A stretch of DNA of 64,000 nucleotides. Origin: a virus. A model generated the notes under the pieces. The model saw nothing but the letters and a program-made list of their open reading frames with translations. It was not told the origin of the DNA and made no database searches. The translations under genes were made by a program, and so were the position numbers. The DNA is taken from the IMG/VR virus record IMGVR_UViG_3300037278_000728, positions 16,397 through 80,396 of that record; one strand, given 5' to 3'. Numbering within the stretch: the first letter of the stretch is position 1; the number at the start of each line of letters is the position of its first letter. Below are positions 55,983 to 63,756 of this stretch, piece by piece.

Positions 55983-56981
55983 ATGGTTAAACGCATTGGA
56001 TTTGCATGTAAATGGGTTAAAAATACAAATAATAGGATCGAATCAGTCGCCGAACTGAACAATCGAGTAACAACGGTATCTTGGCTAAATCGGCAAACTA
56101 AGTTAGATGCCGAGCAACGACTCTGGGATATAATGCAGCATAATTTAACGGCATCATTGCAATTAGTGAAAAAAGTAGGATCGCTAACGGATCAATTAAG
56201 AATGGTGCGATTATCGTCTGATATTCTACCGATGTATACGGAGGGTGTTTGGTCAACATTTTGGAAACGACCCGATGTGCGGAATTATTGTGAAAGTAAT
56301 TTTTCTATTATTGGTGAAGTAGCACGTAATCTAAATGTTCGGCTAAGTATGCACCCTGGACAATTTTGCTGTCTTTCTAGTGATCGAACGGAAGTAGTCG
56401 AGAATAGTCGGCTAGAAATCGAATACCACAGTGATATGATACGTTGGATGGGTTACGGAAAATCGTGGCAGGATTTCAAATGTAATATTCATGTTGGCGG
56501 TCGCGTAGGGCCAACAGCGATTAGAAACATATTACCTAAATTAAGTTCTACTGCAAGAAACACACTTACTATTGAAAATGACGAAATTAGTTGGGGCTTA
56601 GATGATACTTTAAAATTAGCAGATTGCCTTCCGTTGGTAATCGATCTGCATCATCATTTTATTAAAACGGGAGAATATATTTTACCATCCGATGCTCGAA
56701 TTACAAAAGTTAAAGATAGTTGGCGAGGAATTCGTCCCGTAATTCATTATAGTCAATGCCGACCGGACGTAGTTAATTCAAGTTTATCTTCGTTACCTGA
56801 TCTTTCAATTTTAGTAGCCTCCGGTATTAAAAAACAACAATTACGTGGGCACAGTGAGTATTTTACTAATTCTGCGGTTAATTCTTGGGCGTATGGCCAT
56901 TGGAATTGGGCCGATATTATGTGCGAACTTAAATCAAAGAATTTAGGATCGCAGTTATTATATGAGAGCTGGAATATATAA
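55983..56981 (+). CDS. uvsE: UV damage endonuclease (UVDE/UvsE)
   Basis: 332 residues. UVDE TIM-barrel signatures: MVKRIGFACKWV at the N terminus, RLSMHPGQFCCL (~residues 120-131), HVGGRVG, LTIENDEISWGLDD (metal-binding Glu, ~197-210), and VIDLHHHF (~219-226). It nicks DNA 5' of pyrimidine dimers and other lesions. T4 uses the unrelated DenV glycosylase for this. Leaderless start. No Shine-Dalgarno. Confidence 0.88.
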   Translation: MVKRIGFACKWVKNTNNRIESVAELNNRVTTVSWLNRQTKLDAEQRLWDIMQHNLTASLQLVKKVGSLTDQLRMVRLSSDILPMYTEGVWSTFWKRPDVRNYCESNFSIIGEVARNLNVRLSMHPGQFCCLSSDRTEVVENSRLEIEYHSDMIRWMGYGKSWQDFKCNIHVGGRVGPTAIRNILPKLSSTARNTLTIENDEISWGLDDTLKLADCLPLVIDLHHHFIKTGEYILPSDARITKVKDSWRGIRPVIHYSQCRPDVVNSSLSSLPDLSILVASGIKKQQLRGHSEYFTNSAVNSWAYGHWNWADIMCELKSKNLGSQLLYESWNI

Positions 56982-56996
56982 TTATATAGGAGCATT

Positions 56997-57605
56997 ATGA
57001 GCCAGTTAGAATTCAACGAAACATGGTTAACCGAATCCCCGGAAGGAATCGGTAAAACCGAACTATATGATATGTTTATATATAATATTGCTGATCTTAA
57101 AAGAAACGGCCAGATTTCTATTGATATGGGCAATGGTTATCGAAAAATAGAATTATCTACTTGTGTCTATTACTGGTATGAAATAGATAATGAAATTATT
57201 TTAGGCTCGGAATTAGAAAAGAAACCTCAAGGATTAGTAGTTAGAATTACAGGAAAAAATTCTAATTGGCGGGGAAGAAAGCCATATGCTAGCTCTTTAT
57301 ACGATGTTATTCTAAAAGATTGCGGTAAAGGTGTAAGAATTTTGAGCGACGTATCCCTGTCCGATGAAGGATATGCTATTTGGAAAAGGTTGTTTAAAAT
57401 GGGTCATAAGATTTCAATTTATGACGCATTAAATCCGGGAAGAACTTTTAAAACATTTTTAACAATTAACGATTTTGATAATTATTTTGAGAACGATAAT
57501 ACCGATTATAAACGTTATCAATATATTTTAACGGAAACAAAAATATTAGCCGAGACTAGAAACTTTTTCAATACCCAAAGATATCGAGAATTGGCTGGAG
57601 TATAA
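56997..57605 (+). CDS. Conserved large-phage protein, paralogue 1
   Basis: 202 residues, TAGGAG before ATG. Blocks GIGKTELYDMFIYNIADLKR, YRKIELSTCVYYWYE, SDEGYAIWKRLFKMGHKISI and YDALNPGRTFKTF are typical of a family I recall from large myoviruses. The GIGKTE stretch is not a full P-loop. The following gene is a divergent copy (KIELSTCVYYW shared). Function unknown. Confidence 0.65.
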   Translation: MSQLEFNETWLTESPEGIGKTELYDMFIYNIADLKRNGQISIDMGNGYRKIELSTCVYYWYEIDNEIILGSELEKKPQGLVVRITGKNSNWRGRKPYASSLYDVILKDCGKGVRILSDVSLSDEGYAIWKRLFKMGHKISIYDALNPGRTFKTFLTINDFDNYFENDNTDYKRYQYILTETKILAETRNFFNTQRYRELAGV

Positions 57606-57607
57606 AC

Positions 57608-58171
57608 ATGATAGGTCAACAAGATATAATAGATATGTGCAATTATGAAAAGCTATACTGTCTCGAAGATATGCATCGAATGGAAGTTAGTTTTTTAGAG
57701 ATGCCTGGTAAAAGCTTTTGGCAATTTAGAATGTTCGATATCTTACAATATAATATTCGAGATTTATTAAAATTCGGGCAACAACCAATTATTATTAATG
57801 ATACCACTAGAAAAATAGAATTATCTACCTGCGTTTATTATTGGACAGAGCAAAATGAAACGATGACGCAGATAGTCGAATTGGAAAAAGTCGGTACTGA
57901 ACTAGAAGTGATAAATGCCAGAATTAGTTCTTTTATAACATATGGGGAATTAGCCGATTTATATGTCGCTATCTTAGACAATGATAACTGCGCAATTAAA
58001 AGTAGTAAAAGCATGATATCCGAAGATAATACGGCATGGCAAACATTGCTAAATGCTGGATATAAGATGTCGGTTTCGCCCGATATGAATGAAATAGTGT
58101 CGGTAGAAGAAATGGTAAGTTTTTATGGAAAAGAAAAAAAATGTTATCAATATGTAGTTTATCCGCGGTAA
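57608..58171 (+). CDS. Conserved large-phage protein, paralogue 2
   Basis: 187 residues. Shares FDILQYNIRDLLKFGQQPII, RKIELSTCVYYW, ELEKVGTELEV and AWQTLLNAGYKMSV with the preceding gene; tandem duplication. Function unknown. It precedes the ribonucleotide reductase gene by 39 bases. Confidence 0.65.
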   Translation: MIGQQDIIDMCNYEKLYCLEDMHRMEVSFLEMPGKSFWQFRMFDILQYNIRDLLKFGQQPIIINDTTRKIELSTCVYYWTEQNETMTQIVELEKVGTELEVINARISSFITYGELADLYVAILDNDNCAIKSSKSMISEDNTAWQTLLNAGYKMSVSPDMNEIVSVEEMVSFYGKEKKCYQYVVYPR

Positions 58172-58210
58172 ATACAAGACAAATTCAGTATACAAAATAG
58201 AGGTTTAATT

Positions 58211-59230
58211 TTGAACACAACACAAGAAACAATGAAAGGACTTTCTTATCTCCCCAGACCAGAACAAACAACGAAATTTGAAGATAGCTTTAGTGAAGAG
58301 GTCTGGTCTGCTACTTATAAAGATTATAAAGACGCCGATATTAATGATAATTTTTGGCGTGTTGCAAAAGCAATTGCAAGCGTGGAGGCAACAGAAGAAT
58401 TACGAGTTAAATGGGCATACAATTTTTATGATATGCTTACAGGATTCAAAGTAGTTCCCGGTGGTAGAATTTTGGCAAATGCCGGAACAGAATTTAAGGG
58501 AACAACCTTAATTAATTGCTTTGTTCTCCCGAATCCTAAATATGATGCCGATAGTTTAGAAGGCATTTTAGAGTATCTTAAATATCAATCATTCACTCTT
58601 AAGTCTGAAGGGGGAGCAGGAGCCGTCGCAGATTTTATTCGACCACGCGGCACATTTATCAATGGTATAGGGGTGGAAACGCCTGGGGCTGTTAAATTTT
58701 TCGAGCTCTTTGACCGCAGTTCAGAAATTATTACTTCAGGCTCTGGTAAAAAATCATTAAATAAAAAAGCAAAAGGTAAAATCCGAAAAGGCGCCCAGAT
58801 GTTGTGTATGTCTGTTTGGAATCCGGACATTATTGAATTTATTACAGCAAAACAAACTCCCGGCAGATTATCCAAATTTAATATGAGTGTCAATTGCACC
58901 GATAAATTTATGGAAAAAGTATTAAATTTATCTCAATTAAAACGTGATGGGGCACCCCAAAATGAAATTAATGCAATTACTTGGGATTTGGTTTATCCAG
59001 AAACTACTCATCCGCAATATAAAAAGGAATGGTTTGGGGATCTAACATCGTGGGTATCAAAAGGATATCCAATTAAAATTTATCAAACGGTTAAAGTTGA
59101 ATGGTTATGGAATTTGATTACTCAATCAACCTATAATAGAAACGAACCAGGAATTTTATTTTTAGATCGTTCAAATAAATTTAATCAACTTAATTATTTA
59201 GAGAAAATTGCGACAACGAATCCCTGTGGT
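58211..59230 (+). CDS. nrdJ: Class II ribonucleotide reductase, exon 1
   Basis: 340 codons from TTG 58211 (AGAGG upstream) to the intron. GGRILANAGTEFKGTTLINC provides the N-terminal redox Cys; SEGGAGAVADFIRPRG is the substrate loop; the exon ends ATTNPCG, just before the catalytic NPCGE sequence is completed by exon 2. Unspliced, the frame runs 12 bases into the intron and stops at 59240-59242. Adenosylcobalamin-dependent reductases make dNTPs without oxygen or a NrdB subunit. With exon 2 the protein is ~869 residues. Confidence 0.88.
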
Positions 59231-59474
59231 CAAATTGCGTAAAGCTGGCCTCAGTATAATCATTGGGTGAATTCGGTGAATCCTTTAAACTGGAAATACC
59301 GAGCTAAGTCAGAAGAAATAGTATAACAGTATTCTGAAAAGCGTAGAGACTAGTAGGTGAGAAACTAAATCAATAATCCTACCACGAGCGCCCGACATAC
59401 ATAGTATGAAGATATAGTCCGACACTCCTTAGAAATGAGGAGATCAACGATAAAGCGCGTTGAAATAACCGATG
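59231..59474 (+). other. Group I intron in nrdJ (244 nt, no ORF)
   Basis: Precise removal fuses GGT to GAGCAAATG, restoring NPCGEQMLAPGG. Hallmarks: exon ends in T (59230) and intron ends in G (59474), as group I splicing requires. R-like element GCGTAGAGACTA (59341-59352) and S-like element AAGATATAGTCC (59409-59420) give the P7 pairing GACTA/TAGTC; GCCTCA near 59248 can pair with the exon end as guide (with a terminal U-G). A P9-like hairpin follows. It is close in style to the T4 td/nrdB introns but has no endonuclease gene. Confidence 0.85.
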
Positions 59475-61064
59475 GAGCAAATGTTAGCACCCGGGGGTGT
59501 TTGCTGTTTAGGCACAATGAATCTTACCCAATTTGTAAATAAAGATAGAATTGGGTTTGATTTAGATAGAGTTAAAAAATATGTAGGCTACCTTGTTCGT
59601 TTTCTAGATAATGTAAATGAGTATAGTGATGCACCATTACCCGAATATGTAAGTACTATGAGAAATAAACGGCGGATAGGATGCGGCGTAATGGGCTGGG
59701 GTAGTTCTCTTATTATGATGAAGATTCGATATGGATCAAAAGAGGCGCTTAAAATTCAGCATGAATTATTAACAGTTTTCACTCACGCCGGAGTTGAAGC
59801 CTCATTAAATCTCGCCGATGAAAAGGGAATGTTCCCATTATGCGAACCAGATAATCATGTATTAAGTCCTTTCTGGGATAATATTGATTTACCAGTTAAC
59901 TTGCGAAATCGTATGAAAAAGAATGGTATACGAAATTCGGCGCTTTTTTCGAATCAACCGAATGGAAATAGTGGTTGTTTAGCACAGGTTGTTACGGGTG
60001 GGATTGAGCCCGCTTTCCTACCAGAATATACTCGAACGGTTATTGTTTCACATATGCCAGATCATATCCGATTAGTTACTCCGGTTTGGAGTCAAGGTGA
60101 ATTTTTTGAAACGGAAATGTTTAAATTTGCACAAGAAGGCGACGAGCAAATTTTACGAGGCGTAGATAAATATGGTACCGTTTATAAAATTGATAAAAAT
60201 CGAGGATTAACAAAGGAAGTGTTATGCCAGGATTATGGGGTTCGATATCTCTCAAAGATCGGCGAGTGGGACCCAACTGCGGATTGGGCGGCTACCACCA
60301 CCCAATTATCTGTTGAAGAGCATATTACTGACCTTAAGGGTTGGTGCAAGTGCGCGGACTCTGCCTGTAGTAAAACTGTCAATTTACCCAGTGATTATAT
60401 GTTTGAAAAATTTCAAAATATTTATCTTGATGCTTTTGAAACAGGATATATAAAAGGAATTACGACATATCGCGCAGGAACGATGAGTTCAGTTCTTTCG
60501 GCTGTAGATCAAAAAGATGAAAGTTCTGATGAAGAAATTATTCTAGATGATGTTAAATTGCCGGATACGACCACGGCCGAAATGAAAGTTCTTAGAGATC
60601 ATGAATCCGGCGGATCAAGAAAATGGTATTGTACAATCGGGTTGAATGCCAATAAGGCACCAATTTCAATTTTTGTGCAAACTAATGCCATAGAAAAATC
60701 GGTGACTACGAACGATGTGGTCGATCGATTAATTAATTTAGCTCGAGTAAAAGGTATTCCCGCACAATATATAGAATCAACAGTACGAAAGTGCGGCAAT
60801 GATTCAAACAGTGTAAAAATTGCTAGAACTATCGGACTATTATTACGGCATGGCGTTCGAATTAAGAATGTTGTTGCAGAGCTCGATAAAGTTGAAGGTG
60901 TAACTTTTGCTAGTTTTCTTTTTCATGTTAAAAAATTACTTGCTGGATATATTCGAGATGGAGAAAAAGTTGATGGCGAAAAATGTACCCAATGCGGCGG
61001 CCAGTTAATATATGAATCCGGATGCTATCATTGCGCGAGTTGCGGATCAAGTAAGTGTTCTTAA
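59475..61064 (+). CDS. nrdJ: Class II ribonucleotide reductase, exon 2
   Basis: 529 codons. Begins EQMLAPGGVCCLGTMNLTQF, directly after the NPCG of exon 1. A class II-type segment VNLPSDYMFEKFQNIYLDAF, then TGYIKGITTYRAGTMSSVLS, supports NrdJ over NrdA. The C terminus is a 4-Cys zinc-ribbon (CTQCGGQLIYESGCYHCASC) and a CS end typical of phage/bacterial NrdJ redox tails. The in-frame ATG at 59472 lies in the intron, so it is probably not a true start. A hairpin follows. Confidence 0.88.
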   Translation, partial: EQMLAPGGVCCLGTMNLTQFVNKDRIGFDLDRVKKYVGYLVRFLDNVNEYSDAPLPEYVSTMRNKRRIGCGVMGWGSSLIMMKIRYGSKEALKIQHELLTVFTHAGVEASLNLADEKGMFPLCEPDNHVLSPFWDNIDLPVNLRNRMKKNGIRNSALFSNQPNGNSGCLAQVVTGGIEPAFLPEYTRTVIVSHMPDHIRLVTPVWSQGEFFETEMFKFAQEGDEQILRGVDKYGTVYKIDKNRGLTKEVLCQDYGVRYLSKIGEWDPTADWAATTTQLSVEEHITDLKGWCKCADSACSKTVNLPSDYMFEKFQNIYLDAFETGYIKGITTYRAGTMSSVLSAVDQKDESSDEEIILDDVKLPDTTTAEMKVLRDHESGGSRKWYCTIGLNANKAPISIFVQTNAIEKSVTTNDVVDRLINLARVKGIPAQYIESTVRKCGNDSNSVKIARTIGLLLRHGVRIKNVVAELDKVEGVTFASFLFHVKKLLAGYIRDGEKVDGEKCTQCGGQLIYESGCYHCASCGSSKCS

Positions 61065-61079
61065 TATCTTAATAAAGGA

Positions 61080-61111
61080 TAGGAGGCACGATTTTCAAAT
61101 CGTGTCTCCTA
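61080..61111 (+). terminator. Stem-loop after nrdJ
   Basis: TAGGAGGCACGATTT / AAATCGTGTCTCCTA with one G-U pair and a 2-base gap in the loop centre; no U-run, ATG of the next gene 9 bases later. Could be a weak terminator or sequester AGGAGG. Confidence 0.5.
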
Positions 61112-61120
61112 ATGTAATCA

Positions 61121-61948
61121 ATGGCATATTCAAAAAAGAAACGAGTACCAAAAAATCCATATTCAATTCTTATCGATAAATCTCCGTCCGAAGCGGCGCA
61201 ACTTTTAGCCGTTCAGAAAAATGGTCTTCTTCTAGAATTCATATCGAATCCTTCTCCTCGAGTAACATTGGCCGCGCTAACGCAAACGGGTCTTGCTATT
61301 CGTTATGTAGAAAATCCAACAGAAGAAATGAAAATCGCTGCGATATCACAAACAGGATATGCGATTAAATTTATTGATTCTCCCAGTGATAAACTTATCG
61401 GGTTGGCAGTAAAACGAAACTATGAATTACTCCAATTGTTCGAAAATCCTAGCGAAATTCTTCAATTAATTGCTGTGAAAAAGAGTATGGCCGCATTGAA
61501 ATTTCTTAAAGATATTCCAGAATCGGTACAAGAGTATTGCGCTATAAAAGATCCAAAGAGAATGAAATTTTTTACGCCATCGCTACCTGTGCAATTTGCT
61601 GCTGTGAATAAAAATGGGAAAAATATTAGATATATTAAGAATCCGTGTGTTGAGGTACAACGAGCGGCTATTGCAAAAAATAAGAATGCTATACATTATA
61701 TTGATAATCCGGCAGAAGAGATTCAATTGGAGATGGTTACAAAGTTTGGTGGAACAATAGCACTATTTCCTAACGCGAGTAAGGATGTTCAATTAGCCGC
61801 GGTACGAAAAGCGCCAACCGCTATTCAATTCATTAAAAATCCAGATGAAGAAGTTCAAATGCTGGCAGTACAAGGAAGAAAGAGCGCAATTATGTTTATT
61901 AAGCAGCCGTGTACGCAAGCTCGATTTTTAGCAAAATTAATGTATTAA
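61121..61948 (+). CDS. Stand-alone 22-residue helical-repeat protein
   Basis: 275 residues made almost wholly of ~11 repeats of 22 residues (consensus VQLAAVxKNxxAIxFIxNPSE). The same repeats form the C-terminal solenoids of the two ADP-ribosyltransferase-like proteins at 5780-8282. After a basic N terminus (MAYSKKKRVPKNPY) there is no enzymatic domain. Likely a protein-binding scaffold or an inhibitor/adaptor; a duplicated solenoid that lost, or never had, the enzyme domain. Confidence 0.7.
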   Translation: MAYSKKKRVPKNPYSILIDKSPSEAAQLLAVQKNGLLLEFISNPSPRVTLAALTQTGLAIRYVENPTEEMKIAAISQTGYAIKFIDSPSDKLIGLAVKRNYELLQLFENPSEILQLIAVKKSMAALKFLKDIPESVQEYCAIKDPKRMKFFTPSLPVQFAAVNKNGKNIRYIKNPCVEVQRAAIAKNKNAIHYIDNPAEEIQLEMVTKFGGTIALFPNASKDVQLAAVRKAPTAIQFIKNPDEEVQMLAVQGRKSAIMFIKQPCTQARFLAKLMY

Positions 61949-61986
61949 ACGAAAACGGTGAGCATCTCTGCTCACCGTTTTCGTTT
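61947..61986. terminator. Intrinsic terminator
   Basis: 17-bp perfect stem AAACGAAAACGGTGAGC and complement with a short loop; A- and T-rich flanks allow function in both directions between the convergent genes. Confidence 0.8.
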
Positions 61987-62034
61987 ATAAAATTTAAAGA
62001 ATAGAATATAATGTTTTGTATATAATCCTTTTCG

Positions 62035-62223
62035 TTATATCACTGGATCTTTACGGTGTGCAAATGACAATGAGTCGGATAGCTGTGTAGGAATAGATTT
62101 CTGCAACGCTTCATCGATCTCGCTCAGAGCATCTTGAACATTTCCGTTTTGTAAAATCAGGCGTTTTGCCTCACGCAACCCATCATAATAATTCTGCTGC
62201 AACCACCTAGGCTCATCCATCAT
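62035..62223 (-). CDS. Small early protein
   Basis: 62 residues from the ATG at 62223 or 62220 (MMDEPRWLQQNYYDGLREAK..). TGGAGGA lies just upstream on the minus strand; the in-frame ATG at 62235 would put that site inside the gene. Helical; function unknown. Confidence 0.55.
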   Translation of the reverse strand: MMDEPRWLQQNYYDGLREAKRLILQNGNVQDALSEIDEALQKSIPTQLSDSLSFAHRKDPVI

Positions 62224-62245
62224 TCCTCCACACATCGAAGTAGCA

Positions 62246-62270
62246 GTGGGAATTGCAATACAATTCCCAC
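62246..62270 (-). terminator. Stem-loop between leftward genes
   Basis: GTGGGAATTG / CAATTCCCAC with a 5-base loop; weak U-run. Possible attenuator between the genes at 62290 and 62035. Confidence 0.5.
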
Positions 62271-62289
62271 ATGGTTTATATAATTCTCG

Positions 62290-62520
62290 TTACCAGGAAA
62301 TATTAACAATCTGTACGGGCCCATCTCCTTGCATGTGATTAAATTTTACCACGTATCCTGCATTTCTAAGGATATCGAAAATTTTATTCTGTACTCGGCC
62401 ATCTACTACCCAAAACGGATCTGTAACACGAATAGTCGTGCCTCCGTTTTCTGCCGCTTCGGTTATCATCCCTTCGATAAACCCCAACTGAAAATCACGA
62501 GCCGCTTCCTCTGTAATCAT
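62290..62520 (-). CDS. Small early protein of a cassette
   Basis: 76 residues from ATG 62520 (MITEEAARDFQLGFIEGMIT..); the longer in-frame extension crosses the promoter. VTDPFWVVDGRVQNKIFDIL and AGYVVKFNHMQGDGPVQIVN suggest a small alpha/beta fold. Function unknown. Confidence 0.65.
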   Translation of the reverse strand: MITEEAARDFQLGFIEGMITEAAENGGTTIRVTDPFWVVDGRVQNKIFDILRNAGYVVKFNHMQGDGPVQIVNISW

Positions 62521-62542
62521 TTTTGTTCCCTTCACTGAAATA

Positions 62543-62571
62543 ATTATAGCAAACTCCGGCACCGAATACAA
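62543..62571 (-). promoter_or_regulatory. Early cassette promoter (leftward)
   Basis: Minus strand: TTGTAT, 17-base spacer, TATAAT with TGC, then TTATTTCAGTGAAGGG. Confidence 0.85.
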
Positions 62572-62596
62572 GTGAAATCTTTAAAGAAAATACCAA

Positions 62597-62625
62597 TTGA
62601 CAGGGTGAATAATTCTTGCTATCAT
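62597..62625 (+). promoter_or_regulatory. Sigma70 promoter, leaderless configuration
   Basis: TTGACA, 17-base spacer, TATCAT (62620-62625) with TGC; ATG 62631 follows after 5 bases. Confidence 0.75.
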
Positions 62626-62630
62626 TAATT

Positions 62631-62789
62631 ATGCCTAAAAAGATGAAGTATCGCGTAAAACGTGAATTTATCAGCGGTGTTTTTTCGGGAATCATCGTCA
62701 CCACAAAGGTCGATAAACCTTTTAAAATCAATAAGATTTATCGCAAGAAAAGTGGAAATTTTTTGGTTCTTTCCTGTGATAAATTGTAA
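62631..62789 (+). CDS. Small basic early protein (52 aa)
   Basis: MPKKMKYRVKREFISGVFSG.. to TAA 62787-62789. Strongly basic, beta-like; the promoter places its ATG at about +1 and there is no Shine-Dalgarno. The tail AAGTCCTTTATTTTCAA follows. Function unknown. Confidence 0.55.
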   Translation: MPKKMKYRVKREFISGVFSGIIVTTKVDKPFKINKIYRKKSGNFLVLSCDKL

Positions 62790-62815
62790 GTCCTTTATTT
62801 TCAACGGCTGTTTTC

Positions 62816-62844
62816 TTGACATCTACTGATCGAAACTGTATACT
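62816..62844 (+). promoter_or_regulatory. Sigma70 promoter
   Basis: TTGACA, 17-base spacer, TATACT; the downstream leader contains TGAGGTGA. Confidence 0.8.
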
Positions 62845-62862
62845 TGTAATTGAGGTGATGAA

Positions 62863-62997
62863 TTGAAATTGACTTTAACGATGGAATTGCGTGACGAAAC
62901 TACGTGGAATGACATTGCCAACTTGTTTTCGGCGAAGTCGATACGAAAAGAGCAGCATAAAATTGCTGACTCAAATATTATTGTGGAGATGGAATAA
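62863..62997 (+). CDS. Small early protein (44 aa)
   Basis: TTG 62863 (MKLTLTMELRDETTWNDIAN..), with GAGGTGA upstream; the nearby ATG 62858 stops at once in its frame. Ends immediately before the next ATG (62998). Function unknown. Confidence 0.5.
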   Translation: MKLTLTMELRDETTWNDIANLFSAKSIRKEQHKIADSNIIVEME

Positions 62998-63246
62998 ATG
63001 CCTCTCAATAGCGCGGCTGGTGATTATAGAGATACAGAACTTGCAATTTTTCAGCCGCGCGTCGTGCCGCCGTATGATAATATTTCGGAGGCTGAATATA
63101 TTCAACCACCCGATAGTAATGCAGAAGTTATGCAATTACGCAAAGAAAATGAAAGATTAGAATCATTACTGTTACGGGCAAATGCAGCCCTCGGCGCAAT
63201 GTCTACCCTGCTTGATTATTTGATTGCTAAAATTGGAGAAGAATAA
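62998..63246 (+). CDS. Small early protein with coiled coil
   Basis: 82 residues (MPLNSAAGDYRDTELAIFQP..). Pro-rich N-terminal half and a C-terminal coiled coil (VMQLRKENERLESLLLRANA). Directly abuts its neighbour. Function unknown. Confidence 0.6.
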   Translation: MPLNSAAGDYRDTELAIFQPRVVPPYDNISEAEYIQPPDSNAEVMQLRKENERLESLLLRANAALGAMSTLLDYLIAKIGEE

Positions 63247-63247
63247 C

Positions 63248-63718
63248 ATGGAAGAAAAGCGATTTTATATCTTGGTGCCGGAAACAGTTCAGATTACCTC
63301 AAAAGTTACACATTATGATCTTCTTACGGGTGATTCCTCGGATGAAGAACATATCAAGTCTGTTAAGATGAGTGCTGGGCGCCTGATTGCGCAGGCATTT
63401 CATATTGGTCGAAAGATCGAAAATACTCGAGCTCTTATGAGTGCCGTGGGCTTTCTGCCGTATACCGAAATCACCGCGATTGATCTAAGCGTGCGTAATA
63501 CCAAAGAATTAAAAAAAGTTAGTGCAGAAATTAAAAATACGATATCGGATCGGCAATTGAATTTAATTGGGAGGGACGGCCTATACTACGAAGAATTTTA
63601 CGATACAAATCAAGATGTTTACGGAACATTCGAAACGGTGCACACCGCAACCGTTGTTGGCCCGATTTCTCGAGAAATATTGGAAAATGCGATTGGCCAT
63701 TTAGAATTGTATAAATAA
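63248..63718 (+). CDS. PTH2-like (peptidyl-tRNA hydrolase-type) protein
   Basis: 156 residues from ATG 63248. KMSAGRLIAQAFHIGRKI resembles the GKxAAQxxHA motif of PTH2 enzymes; ITAIDLSVRNTKELKKV, an acidic stretch, YGTFETVHTATVVGPI and a final GHLELY match the remaining PTH2 elements (IVLxV..EL, TxxGxxP, GHLKL). PTH2 cleaves peptidyl-tRNA; phage versions are known from memory. Fold assignment is moderately secure, activity not. Confidence 0.55.
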   Translation: MEEKRFYILVPETVQITSKVTHYDLLTGDSSDEEHIKSVKMSAGRLIAQAFHIGRKIENTRALMSAVGFLPYTEITAIDLSVRNTKELKKVSAEIKNTISDRQLNLIGRDGLYYEEFYDTNQDVYGTFETVHTATVVGPISREILENAIGHLELYK

Positions 63719-63742
63719 TTCTTTATTTGAAGCGAAGGCTGT

Positions 63743-63750
63743 GCTATACT
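63743..63750 (+). promoter_or_regulatory. Extended -10 promoter, leaderless configuration
   Basis: TGC-TATACT with no convincing -35 (the sequence 17 bases upstream is TTTATT); ATG 63757 is 6 bases later. Confidence 0.45.
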
Positions 63751-63756
63751 TTAAAC

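Noticed and set aside
56997-57605. GIGKTE as a P-loop ATPase
   Set aside because: The context lacks a Walker A spacing (GxxxxGKT/S) and no Walker B follows; the paralogue lacks the sequence.
59231-59474. Spacer between two separate reductase genes
   Set aside because: The interval carries group I R and S elements and splices to a perfect NPCGEQ reading frame; the ATG at 59472 is within the intron.
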